DNA of 64,000 bases from Prolixibacter bellariivorans ATCC BAA-1284. GTDB lineage: Bacteria > Bacteroidota > Bacteroidia > Bacteroidales > Prolixibacteraceae. Positions 26,771 to 35,473 of this stretch are shown one piece after another. The stretch's first letter is position 1. Each line of letters starts with the position of its first letter. The stretch is taken from positions 186,001 to 250,000 of the forward strand of contig NZ_JHXO01000010.1 in assembly GCF_000621705.1 (NCBI RefSeq), given 5' to 3'. Made by a program: the position numbers and the translations under genes. Under the pieces are notes generated by a model. The model searched no databases, was not told the DNA's origin, and saw only the letters and a program-made list of their open reading frames with translations.

Positions 26771-28474
26771 ATGAAACAGATGAAACTACTGATTCAATCA
26801 ATCTTGATATGCATACTGATATCGTTACTTACGGTATCAGCATTTGCCCAAAGCAATGATCTGCCCGCATTCCCAGGAGCTGAAGGCTATGGGAAATACA
26901 CCACCGGTGGACGAGGTGGTCAGGTTATTTGTGTTACCAGCCTTAGTGACGATTATGCGCCCGGAACACTCCGCTATGCATTGTACCAATCGGGCTCCAG
27001 AATTATCGAATTCAAAATCTCAGGTACCATCCAATTGAAATCTGACCTGAAGATTACCAAACCCGATGTAACCATCGCAGGACAAACGGCACCGGGTGAT
27101 GGGATTTGTCTGCGCGATTATCCCGTAATCGTTGAAGCAGACAATGTCATTATCCGTTTCATTCGTTTCCGCATGGGCGATGCTGCCAAGCAGCAAGACG
27201 ACGCCCTGGGCGGTCGCAATCACAAAAATATTATCATCGACCATTGCTCGGCAAGCTGGTCTACTGACGAGTGTGTTTCGTTTTACGATAACCAAAATTT
27301 CACCCTTCAGTGGTGCATTATTTCCGAGAGCCTTCGTAACTCCATTCACGAAAAAGGCTCCCACGGCTATGGAGGTATCTGGGGTGGAGAGAAAGCCACC
27401 TTTCATCACAACCTGCTGGCCGATCACGACAGCCGCAATCCCCGTTTCTGCGGAAGCCGGTACACCAATCAACCCGATGAGGAACTGGTTGACTACCGCA
27501 ACAACGTTATTTACAACTGGGGACATAACAGTGCTTACGCGGGCGAAGGTGGCAGTTACAACATGGTGAACAACTATTATAAATCTGGACCCGCTACTTC
27601 TTCGTCCATTCGGTTCAGGATACTGCAACCTTATGCCGACGATGGCTCCAACCAGCAACCGGCAGGTACGTATGGTCATCTTTATATCGCCGGTAACTAT
27701 ATAGAAAACAGCTCGAACGTTACCAATAATAATTGGGCAGGCGTTTCACTCCATTCATCATTTGCTACCTATGCTCCCAACGTTACCGTCAGTGATCTGA
27801 AAGAAAACAACGAGTTTTCTGTCGAACCGGTCAAAACAACCAGCGCACAGGAGGCTTATCAGGATGTTTTGAGTTACGCCGGAGCTTCACTGGTCCGCGA
27901 CACCGTCGACAAACGCATTGTTCACGACACGCAAACCGGAACTGCCAGCTACAACGATGGAGGTAACGGAAGCACGGGAGGAACAATTGACACACAAACC
28001 GCTGTTGGTGGATGGCCCGAATTAAAATCAACCACTGCGCCGGCCGATTCTGACGAGGATGGTATGCCCGACGAGTGGGAAAAAGCCAACAACCTCGATC
28101 CCAACAATCCCAATGACGCGCAGGAAACAACCGTCGATGGAGCATATCCTAATGTAGAAGTTTACCTCAACAGCCTCGTGGCCGATATCATGCAAAATGA
28201 AGGAAGTGTGGCAACCGCTGTCGGAGAGCTAAAAAAAAATATCGACCCGCTGAAGGTAGTTTATAACCAACGGACGAAAAAGCTGGATATCCGGCACACC
28301 CGTACGATTGTCAAAATAGAACTGTATTCAGTCACGGGAACACTAATCAAAACATTCAATACCGCTCAACAAACACAGAGCATTCAGTTGCCAGCCCTGA
28401 AAAAAGGGGTCTATATCGTGCGGGTTTGGAATGATCAAAATCGTGCTTATTCACGAAAAATATTGAATTACTGA
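26771..28474 (+). CDS. pectate lyase, PL1 family, with type IX sorting domain
   Basis: Cleaves polygalacturonate by beta-elimination, leaving unsaturated ends for GH105. The 567-residue protein has a signal peptide (ending AFAQ) and a right-handed beta-helix catalytic domain (about 28-400) with PL1 landmarks: FPGAEGYGKYTTGGRGG, IIIDHCSASWSTDE and the Arg-containing DSRNPRFCG. A Ca-binding Asp-rich DSDEDGMPDEWE segment follows (about 425-450), then a C-terminal beta domain (about 495-567, IELYSVTGTLIKTF, GVYIVRVW) of the type A T9SS sorting class, so it is likely delivered to the surface or medium. Confidence 0.92.
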   Translation: MKQMKLLIQSILICILISLLTVSAFAQSNDLPAFPGAEGYGKYTTGGRGGQVICVTSLSDDYAPGTLRYALYQSGSRIIEFKISGTIQLKSDLKITKPDVTIAGQTAPGDGICLRDYPVIVEADNVIIRFIRFRMGDAAKQQDDALGGRNHKNIIIDHCSASWSTDECVSFYDNQNFTLQWCIISESLRNSIHEKGSHGYGGIWGGEKATFHHNLLADHDSRNPRFCGSRYTNQPDEELVDYRNNVIYNWGHNSAYAGEGGSYNMVNNYYKSGPATSSSIRFRILQPYADDGSNQQPAGTYGHLYIAGNYIENSSNVTNNNWAGVSLHSSFATYAPNVTVSDLKENNEFSVEPVKTTSAQEAYQDVLSYAGASLVRDTVDKRIVHDTQTGTASYNDGGNGSTGGTIDTQTAVGGWPELKSTTAPADSDEDGMPDEWEKANNLDPNNPNDAQETTVDGAYPNVEVYLNSLVADIMQNEGSVATAVGELKKNIDPLKVVYNQRTKKLDIRHTRTIVKIELYSVTGTLIKTFNTAQQTQSIQLPALKKGVYIVRVWNDQNRAYSRKILNY

Positions 28475-28490
28475 AAGCAAAACGTAGCAT

Positions 28491-29477
28491 ATGAATCGAA
28501 AAAGCCTTCTCATACTCATTTTCTTCAGCGTTGTTTGTCAATGGTCATTCGCCATGCCCAAAAACAGCTATGATTTTGTGGTTTCGAAAGACGGAGACGG
28601 CGATTTCACCACGGTGCAGGCGGCTATCAATGCAGTGCCCGATTTTCGCAAACAATCGACCACCATCTTTATTAAGAACGGAGTTTACAAGGAAAAACTG
28701 GTTCTTCCGGCGTCCAAAAACAAGGTGACGTTTATCGGCGAAAGCGCAGACAGTACCGTCATCACGTACGACGATTATGCATCGAAGAAAAACCGTTTCG
28801 GTGAGGAAATGGGAACCACCGGTTCATCCGGATTCTACATTTTCGGAAACGATTTTACCGCAAAGAATATCACCTTCCGGAATACGGCTGGCCCGGTGGG
28901 ACAAGCAGTTGCTGTCCGCATTGTGGGCGACCGCGTCTTTTTCGAGAATTGCCGCTTTCTCGGATTTCAAGATACACTTTACCCTTACGGGGAAAACAGT
29001 CGCCAATATTACAAAGACTGCTACATCGAGGGTACCGTAGATTTCATTTTTGGCTGGTCGACCGCTGTATTCGACCACTGCCACATCTTTTGCAAAAGCT
29101 CGGGTTACATAACGGCAGCCAGTACCATGAAAGACACTCCGTTTGGTTTTGTATTCCTGCACTGCGATATTTCTGGAAGTGCTCCGCCTCACTCCGTCTA
29201 TCTCGGGCGTCCCTGGAGGCCTTATGCCAAAACCGCTTTCATCGAATGCAAACTAAGTGATGTTATCAAACCCGATGGCTGGTTCAACTGGAATAAAAAA
29301 GAGGCGGAAAAAACGGTCACTTACGTGGAATATAAAAACACCGGAGCAGGTGCAACTCTCAACATGCGTGTATCGTGGTCGCATCAGCTAACGGCAAAAA
29401 AAAGGCAAAAATATACGCTGGAAAATATTTTCCGGGGATGGACCCCGGGGCAACCATTCAAGGAAAAACATCGATAG
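28491..29477 (+). CDS. pectin methylesterase, CE8 family (first copy)
   Basis: Removes methyl esters from homogalacturonan so lyases and polygalacturonases can act. The 328-residue beta-helix protein has a cleavable signal (ending SFAMP), the N-terminal GDFTTVQAAINAVP, and the catalytic set: Gln/Asp in GFQDTLYPYG, the nucleophile Asp in GTVDFIFGWSTAVF, and the substrate Arg in YLGRPWRPYAKT. It starts 16 bp after PL1. It differs from the next gene, a CE8 lipoprotein, in having a secretion signal without a clear lipobox. Confidence 0.93.
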   Translation: MNRKSLLILIFFSVVCQWSFAMPKNSYDFVVSKDGDGDFTTVQAAINAVPDFRKQSTTIFIKNGVYKEKLVLPASKNKVTFIGESADSTVITYDDYASKKNRFGEEMGTTGSSGFYIFGNDFTAKNITFRNTAGPVGQAVAVRIVGDRVFFENCRFLGFQDTLYPYGENSRQYYKDCYIEGTVDFIFGWSTAVFDHCHIFCKSSGYITAASTMKDTPFGFVFLHCDISGSAPPHSVYLGRPWRPYAKTAFIECKLSDVIKPDGWFNWNKKEAEKTVTYVEYKNTGAGATLNMRVSWSHQLTAKKRQKYTLENIFRGWTPGQPFKEKHR

Positions 29478-29499
29478 AAATAAAAAATATTGGATAACC

Positions 29500-30456
29500 A
29501 TGAATAAAAAATTACAACTATTCGGAATCATCTTTTTGTTACTTGGCACAATTATCTGGTCGTGTTCCAAAGAAAAAGACAACCGGATTATTGTGGCGGC
29601 TGACGGCTCGGGCGACTATGCAACGGTTCAAGCAGCCATAAACGCAGTGCCTTCTTCTTCGAAAGAAACAACGGTTATCTATATCAAATCCGGAGTTTAT
29701 AAGGAGAAAGTCGTTGTTCCTGCAGACAAGCAAAATATTCACTTTATCGGTGAAGACGCTAAAAATACCATCATTACCTGGGATGACTATTCCGGGAAAG
29801 GCGATATCAACACATTCACGTCCTACACCCTGAAAATTATGGGTAACCACATCCTGATGGAAAATCTCACTATCGAGAATTCCGAAGGTTTGCGTGGGCA
29901 AGCTGTAGCACTCGATGTGGAAGGTGACCAGTGTATGTTTAAAAACTGCCGGATTGTCGGCAACCAGGATACACTATACGCAGCAGGCGACAATGCCCGT
30001 CAGTATTTCAAACACTGTCATATCGAAGGAACCACCGATTTCATCTTCGGTTCTTCCACAGCCGTATTTCAAGAATGCGATATCCTGTGTAAAAAGCAAT
30101 CATTCATTACTGCGGCCCGGACTCCGCAAGGGCAGCCATTCGGCTACGTTTTTATGAACTGTAAAATCGAAGCAGCTCCCAGTATCGGACAGGTTTTTCT
30201 GGCCCGTCCCTGGCGGGCTTATGCCAACGTCGTTTTCATGAATTGCCAACTGGGCGGCTTCATTCGCCCCGAAGGCTGGAGCAACTGGCACGACACCGAC
30301 CGTTACAAAACGGCTTTCTACGCCGAGTATCACAACACCGGCGCAGGGGCCGATACAACGCAACGCGTTTCGTGGTCGCATCAGTTAACCAATGAACAGG
30401 CGCAGAAATATACCGTGGAAAATATCCTCGGATTAAACAGGTGGAAGTTAAAATGA
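29500..30456 (+). CDS. pectin methylesterase, CE8 family (second copy, lipoprotein)
   Basis: 318-residue paralogue of the preceding esterase, with the same catalytic landmarks: GNQDTLYAAGDN, GTTDFIFGSSTAVF and LARPWRAYAN. The signal ends in a lipobox (TIIWSC) followed by SKEKDN, so it is membrane anchored whereas its neighbour appears soluble. Spacing to the preceding gene is 22 bp. The two copies may act on different ester patterns or in different compartments, which is inference. Confidence 0.92.
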   Translation: MNKKLQLFGIIFLLLGTIIWSCSKEKDNRIIVAADGSGDYATVQAAINAVPSSSKETTVIYIKSGVYKEKVVVPADKQNIHFIGEDAKNTIITWDDYSGKGDINTFTSYTLKIMGNHILMENLTIENSEGLRGQAVALDVEGDQCMFKNCRIVGNQDTLYAAGDNARQYFKHCHIEGTTDFIFGSSTAVFQECDILCKKQSFITAARTPQGQPFGYVFMNCKIEAAPSIGQVFLARPWRAYANVVFMNCQLGGFIRPEGWSNWHDTDRYKTAFYAEYHNTGAGADTTQRVSWSHQLTNEQAQKYTVENILGLNRWKLK

Positions 30457-30483
30457 TACCAGACTACGAACCAGACGTCAACC

Positions 30484-31380
30484 ATGAAAAAAAGAAATAA
30501 AATATATCTCCTGGGGTTGTTACTCATAGCCAGCCACATCAGTCATTCCATGGCTCAACAAAAGAGCGACAGTCTTTATGTATCGAAAGTGTGGGTAGCC
30601 GATAATGGTGACGGCACTTATAAAAATCCGGTGTTGCACGCCGATTATTCCGACCTGGATGCGATTCGCGTTGGAACCGATTTCTACATGACCGCTTCCT
30701 CGTTCAATTGCATTCCCGGTCTGCCCATTCTCCAATCAAAGGATTTGGTCAACTGGTATTTGATTGGCTACGCGCTGCAAAAGCAACCACCTTTCGACGT
30801 CTGCGATAAACCGCAACATGGCAATGGCGTGTGGGCTCCCTGCATCCGTTACCACGATGACGAATACTACATCTTTTACCCCGACCCGGACTACGGGATT
30901 TATATGATCAAAGCCAAAAATCCGAAAGGTCCCTGGTCGGGTCCGCTGCTGATCAAGGCGGGAAAAGGACTGATTGACCCGTCACCTCTCTGGAACGATG
31001 ACAACCGATTCGATGGTGAAGAAGTTGGATTGATAGTGATGGGGGAAGATTACCAGTACATCAAACCTGAGCAGGAAAACAAGCAACTGATGGTGAAAAC
31101 GGTCTCCTGCCACAATGCGCGGAAAGGGAATCCCGAAAAGGAAATCCTTCAACAAAAATCTACCAGCCAAACGGTCTACTTCAGGCTAACAGTTCTCGAC
31201 GGGGCTGTTTGTAGCTTCAGCTTTAGTGCCGATGGTAAGAAATTTATCGATGCCGGGGGAAAATTCCATGCCGTTCCAGGCCGATGGATTGGGGCCAAAG
31301 TAGGCCTTTTCGCCTTACGTAACAGGAAAATAAACGATGCCGGCAACGCCGATATCGACTGGTTCCGAATTGAAAAATAA
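30484..31380 (+). CDS. internally deleted GH43 family protein, catalytic centre probably incomplete
   Basis: 298 residues. After a signal peptide (ending SMAQQ), residues about 40-178 are the N-terminal blades of a GH43 propeller: NPVLHADYSDLDAIRVG with the catalytic-base region, SKDLVNWYLIGYAL, GVWAPCIRYHDDEYYIFY and LIDPSPLW. At about residue 178 (base about 31015) the sequence jumps directly to the C-terminal beta-sandwich (GEEVGLIVMGEDYQYI ... GLFALRNRK). Full-length relatives have about 500-550 residues, so roughly 250 are missing, including the blade with the general-acid Glu. The frame is kept and the signal is intact, so a binding role is possible, but it may be decaying. Confidence 0.75.
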   Translation: MKKRNKIYLLGLLLIASHISHSMAQQKSDSLYVSKVWVADNGDGTYKNPVLHADYSDLDAIRVGTDFYMTASSFNCIPGLPILQSKDLVNWYLIGYALQKQPPFDVCDKPQHGNGVWAPCIRYHDDEYYIFYPDPDYGIYMIKAKNPKGPWSGPLLIKAGKGLIDPSPLWNDDNRFDGEEVGLIVMGEDYQYIKPEQENKQLMVKTVSCHNARKGNPEKEILQQKSTSQTVYFRLTVLDGAVCSFSFSADGKKFIDAGGKFHAVPGRWIGAKVGLFALRNRKINDAGNADIDWFRIEK

Positions 31381-31381
31381 T

Positions 31382-32203
31382 ATGTCAGGAAAAAGAAAAC
31401 TGAAATTTGAAATCCTTTTGCTGCTCCTTGTACTTCTCCCGGCAACAAACGCGTGTTCCGGAAAAAAGAACGAGGAAAAAGTTGGCAAGGTTTGGATCAT
31501 TGGTGATTCCACTGTGGCCAACTACGCACTGGAAAAAGATTATCAGGTTAATCGGTTTCCGATTACCGGCTGGGGACAGGTCTTTCAACCTTTCCTGACA
31601 AAGGACAACCTGAAAATGATTGACCACTTAGTAAACGCCGACAGCGTTGTGGTTGACGACAGGGCTAAAGGAGGAAGAAGCACCCGAACTTTCTTTCAGG
31701 AAGGACGCTGGCGCGAAGTCTATAATCAAATTCAACCGGGCGATTTGGTTCTAATGCAGTTCGGACATAACGACGCCGCTGAAAGCAAACCCGCACGATA
31801 TGTCAACCTTCAGGGGTATGCCGAATTCCTGCGCCTCTTCGTCAATCAAACCCGCGAAAAGGGAGGAACACCGATTCTGACTACTCCGGTGGCCCGGAAT
31901 TATCCGTGGGTAGACGGACATCTGGAAAATGTACATGGTGGTTATCCGGATGCGATGAAACAAGTGGCAAAAGAACTTCATGTTGACTTGATCGACCTGA
32001 ATCAACGTTCGATGGATTTCTTTTCCCGGAAGGGTAAAGATTATGTGACGGTAAACTATTTCATGAATCTCCCGGCCGGAGTTTATGAAGCCTATCCTGA
32101 CGGACAACACGACAATACCCATTTCCAGCCGGCAGGCGCAAAGGAAGTGGCCCGAATGGTATTTGAAGGCCTGAAACAAATTAATAGTAACAAACTGAAC
32201 TAA
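31382..32203 (+). CDS. rhamnogalacturonan acetylesterase, CE12 family SGNH lipoprotein
   Basis: Removes acetyl groups from pectin, mainly the rhamnogalacturonan backbone. The 273-residue product shows all SGNH blocks: nucleophile Ser in IGDSTVANY, Gly in KGGRSTRTF, Asn in QFGHNDA, and the Asp/His pair in DNTHFQPAGA. The signal ends in NAC, a lipobox. ATG at 31382 is used, one base after the previous stop. The frame upstream (from 31337) only overlaps the GH43 gene. Forms an esterase-GH28 pair with the next gene. Confidence 0.9.
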   Translation: MSGKRKLKFEILLLLLVLLPATNACSGKKNEEKVGKVWIIGDSTVANYALEKDYQVNRFPITGWGQVFQPFLTKDNLKMIDHLVNADSVVVDDRAKGGRSTRTFFQEGRWREVYNQIQPGDLVLMQFGHNDAAESKPARYVNLQGYAEFLRLFVNQTREKGGTPILTTPVARNYPWVDGHLENVHGGYPDAMKQVAKELHVDLIDLNQRSMDFFSRKGKDYVTVNYFMNLPAGVYEAYPDGQHDNTHFQPAGAKEVARMVFEGLKQINSNKLN

Positions 32204-32213
32204 GATAAAAACG

Positions 32214-33923
32214 ATGAAGAAGCGAATGATTGCTGGTTTTTTGAGAGCGAGTTTAATCCTGGTTTTGGCAGGACTTTTTGCCTGTAGCGAAAAACCAGCA
32301 CCTAAGGTGGAGTCAGATAATATTTATGATGGGCTGGAATTCCAGATGCCGCATGTTACGGTACCAACATTCCCCGATTATAAGGTTTCGATAACCGACT
32401 TCGGAGCTGTTGGTGACGGGCAGAAATTAAATACCAAGGCTTTCACCGATGCGATTAACGATGTGGCTAAAAACGGCGGCGGTACCGTGATTATTCCGGA
32501 AGGAATCTGGTTCACAGGCCCCATTCGGCTGAAAAGCAATATCAATATTCACGCAAATGCTGGCGCGCTGGTGATTTTCAGCGATATTAAAGACCTGTAT
32601 CCGCTCATCAAAACCAGTTTCGAAGGCCTCAACACCGTCAGATGTTTGTCCCCCATCTATGGGAAAGACCTGGAAAACATTGCCTTCACAGGCGAAGGTG
32701 TTTTTGATGGCTCCGGCGATGCGTGGCGGCAAGTGAAAAAAAGCAAGCTAACTAGCTCTCAATGGAAAAAGCTGGTCGCTTCGGGTGGTATTGTCAGCAA
32801 AGACGGGCAAACCTGGTATCCATCGAAAAGCTTTGAAAAAGGAGCTGAGCTGAGCGATATGAACGTTCCCAGAAACTTCACAACCATGGCGCAGTTCGAA
32901 TCCATCCGGGACTTCTTGCGCCCGGTGATGGTTAGTCTGGTCAGCTGTAAAAACGTTTTGCTCGACGGACCAGTATTCCAAAACTCACCTGCCTGGTGCC
33001 TCCACCCACTGATGTGCGAAAATCTGACCGTTCGAAATGTAGATGTCCGGAATCCCTGGTATTCGCAAAACGGCGACGGTATAGATATTGAATCGTGCAA
33101 AAACAGCGCAGTATATAATTGTACTTTTGATGTAGGCGACGACGCTATTTGCATCAAATCGGGAAAAGATGAGGACGGCCGTAAACGTAACATGCCTACC
33201 GAGAATCTGATTGTGAAAAACTGTACCGTATTCCACGGGCACGGAGGCGTTACTGTGGGTAGCGAAATGTCGGGTGGCGTGAAAAATATGCATGTTTCCG
33301 ATTGTACCTTCATTGGTACCGACGCCGGACTGCGCTTCAAAAGTAACCGCGGACGTGGTGGCGTGGTGGAAAAAATCTACATCTCTAACATTAACATGAT
33401 CAATATCCCGAGCAATGCCATTTCATTTAATCTGTACTACTCCGGCTTATCGGTTTCCGAGATAATGAAGAACAAAAAAGACAAGAACAAAGTCGATGAA
33501 GTTGTTCCGAAGGTTACCGTCGAAACTCCTCAATTCAAGGACATCAGCATCAAAAATATCAACTGCAGAGGTGCAAAACAGGCTATCTACCTGCAAGGCT
33601 TGCCCGAAATGGAATTACAGAATGTGACGATGGAAAACCTGACCATGGAGGCTGAACATGGCTTATTCTGTATGGATGCCGACAGTGTTACCATTAAGAA
33701 CCTGAAGTTGAAAACAACCCAATTCCCGGCAGCATCATTCTATAACTCGAAAAATGTTTCCATCTCCGCTCTGCAGCTGTCTTCGTCTGATAAACCACTG
33801 ATTACTGTCGACGGTAAAAGAACAGGAAAAACGGACATTCAGTTGGCTACCGGAACCACGGCAAGTAATTTATATGTTCTTGGTAAAAATGTGGATGCAG
33901 CCAAAGTGAAAATCGCTGAGTAA
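32214..33923 (+). CDS. polygalacturonase-type glycoside hydrolase, GH28 lipoprotein
   Basis: Hydrolyses alpha-1,4-galacturonosyl or related pectin linkages by inversion. The 569-residue protein has a lipobox (GLFAC), a pectate-lyase-3-like N-terminal start VSITDFGAVGDGQKLNTKAF and the GH28 active-site set: Asp in QNGDGIDIESC, the Asp pair in VGDDAICIKSG, His in HGHGGVTVGSE and the distal RFKSNRGRGG. Insertions around residues 170-215 and 410-430 are usual in Bacteroidota exo-acting GH28. 10 bp after CE12 and paired with it. Confidence 0.93.
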   Translation: MKKRMIAGFLRASLILVLAGLFACSEKPAPKVESDNIYDGLEFQMPHVTVPTFPDYKVSITDFGAVGDGQKLNTKAFTDAINDVAKNGGGTVIIPEGIWFTGPIRLKSNINIHANAGALVIFSDIKDLYPLIKTSFEGLNTVRCLSPIYGKDLENIAFTGEGVFDGSGDAWRQVKKSKLTSSQWKKLVASGGIVSKDGQTWYPSKSFEKGAELSDMNVPRNFTTMAQFESIRDFLRPVMVSLVSCKNVLLDGPVFQNSPAWCLHPLMCENLTVRNVDVRNPWYSQNGDGIDIESCKNSAVYNCTFDVGDDAICIKSGKDEDGRKRNMPTENLIVKNCTVFHGHGGVTVGSEMSGGVKNMHVSDCTFIGTDAGLRFKSNRGRGGVVEKIYISNINMINIPSNAISFNLYYSGLSVSEIMKNKKDKNKVDEVVPKVTVETPQFKDISIKNINCRGAKQAIYLQGLPEMELQNVTMENLTMEAEHGLFCMDADSVTIKNLKLKTTQFPAASFYNSKNVSISALQLSSSDKPLITVDGKRTGKTDIQLATGTTASNLYVLGKNVDAAKVKIAE

Positions 33924-33951
33924 ACAGTAGCACCGAAAAAATCCGAATGTT

Positions 33952-35400
33952 ATGAACATTAAAATCATAGCCATATTAATCTCCCTGATTTGGATGGGCA
34001 ATTCGGCCCGAAAGGATACGATTCAGCTTTGGACCATCGGCGATTCGACGATGGCCAACAAGAAAGCGAAAATGTTTCCGGAAACCGGATGGGGACAAGT
34101 TTTACACCAGTTTTTCGACGACGGGGTGACAATCCATAACCATGCAAGGAACGGACGAAGCACCAAAAGTTTCATCGACGAAGGCCGATGGCAGGTTGTC
34201 CTCGACAGTCTGAGACCGGGTGATTACGTCTTCATCCAGTTTGGGCACAACGATGAAAAGATAAAGGACAGCACCCGTTATACCGTGCCGTTTGGCAGCT
34301 ACTCCGACAATCTGAAGAAATTCGTTAACGAAAGCCGGGGAAAAGGAGCTATTCCGGTTCTGCTCACTCCCATCGTTCGCCGAAAGTTCGATGTAAAAGG
34401 AACGTTACTCGATACGCACAAAGACTACCCGGTTGCAATGCGGCAGGTAGCCAAAAAGCTGAACGTTCCGATAATAGACATGGAGAAGCTCACGCGGAAG
34501 GTGATTCAGACAATGGGTCCCGAGAAAGCCAAGGAGTTTTATCTTTGGACGCCTCCGACGAAACGTTATCCTGAAGGAAGGCACGACGATACTCACCTGA
34601 AAGTAAAAGGTGCTCAAGCAGTGGCTTCGCTGGCAACACGGACGTTAAAAAAACTTCCATTGAAATTGTCAAAGCATGTGGTAGCACAGCGTCCAGTAGT
34701 CGGACTCGACAATTGGTTCAACCGTGAACACAACAAAGCAGGACAAATTTACCATTACACCTGGAACGATACGTTGAACAGCGGATTTTCTCAATTAGGC
34801 GATATTTTCAAAGCCAAAGAAGCTGAGCTGCGAACCGTCGCTCAGGCACCAACCCCTGAGGCTCTGGGTTACCTGGATGTGTACATCATCGTCGATCCGG
34901 ATACGACATCGGAAAATCCGCATCCGAATTATATCTCGAAAGAAGACATCGAATCGATTAAAAACTGGGTGAAAAATGGTGGAGTCCTACTGCTTTTAGC
35001 AAATGACGGCCCTAACTGCGAATTCACTCATTTGAATCAGCTGGCCGGTACATTTGGTATTCACTTTATTCCGGAAACATTGAACCCGGTCGTCAATCAT
35101 CAATGGGAAATGGGAGCAGAAACCAATCTGCCGGACCACCCGTTGTTCAAGGGGTTGAAGAAAATTTATATGAAAGAGGTGGCCGGCATTTATGTCAGTC
35201 AATTTGCTCATGTGGTTTTAACCGATGGAAAAGATATTCTGATGGCCGAAACTAATTTTGGAAAAGGAAAAGTGCTGGCTATTGGCGATCCCTGGTTATA
35301 TAACGAATACATCGGGAACAGCCGGCTGCCCAAATCGTTCGAGAATATGAAGGCATCCCATAATCTGGTAGAATATTTGCTGGGAGAGACAAAACAATAG
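33952..35400 (+). CDS. CE12 acetylesterase fused to a DUF4350/glutamine-amidotransferase-like domain
   Basis: 482 residues in two parts. Residues about 20-235 are a complete SGNH esterase (TIGDSTMANKKAK, RNGRSTKSF, QFGHNDEK, DDTHLKVKGA). Residues about 245-482 form an alpha/beta domain containing YIIVDPDTTSENPHPNYIS, IESIKNWVKNGGVLLLLANDG and a final FGKGKVLAIGDPWLYNEYIG. This resembles DUF4350 or class I amidotransferase-like domains but lacks a visible catalytic Cys. The N-terminal signal is short (ending near GNSA). The second domain probably binds carbohydrate or acts structurally; this is unproven. Confidence 0.85.
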   Translation: MNIKIIAILISLIWMGNSARKDTIQLWTIGDSTMANKKAKMFPETGWGQVLHQFFDDGVTIHNHARNGRSTKSFIDEGRWQVVLDSLRPGDYVFIQFGHNDEKIKDSTRYTVPFGSYSDNLKKFVNESRGKGAIPVLLTPIVRRKFDVKGTLLDTHKDYPVAMRQVAKKLNVPIIDMEKLTRKVIQTMGPEKAKEFYLWTPPTKRYPEGRHDDTHLKVKGAQAVASLATRTLKKLPLKLSKHVVAQRPVVGLDNWFNREHNKAGQIYHYTWNDTLNSGFSQLGDIFKAKEAELRTVAQAPTPEALGYLDVYIIVDPDTTSENPHPNYISKEDIESIKNWVKNGGVLLLLANDGPNCEFTHLNQLAGTFGIHFIPETLNPVVNHQWEMGAETNLPDHPLFKGLKKIYMKEVAGIYVSQFAHVVLTDGKDILMAETNFGKGKVLAIGDPWLYNEYIGNSRLPKSFENMKASHNLVEYLLGETKQ

Positions 35401-35473
35401 ACGTAGCAATAAATGCGACATCTCCTCTTAACGAAACAAGATGAAAAAGTATTAACCTAAAAATATCAAAACA

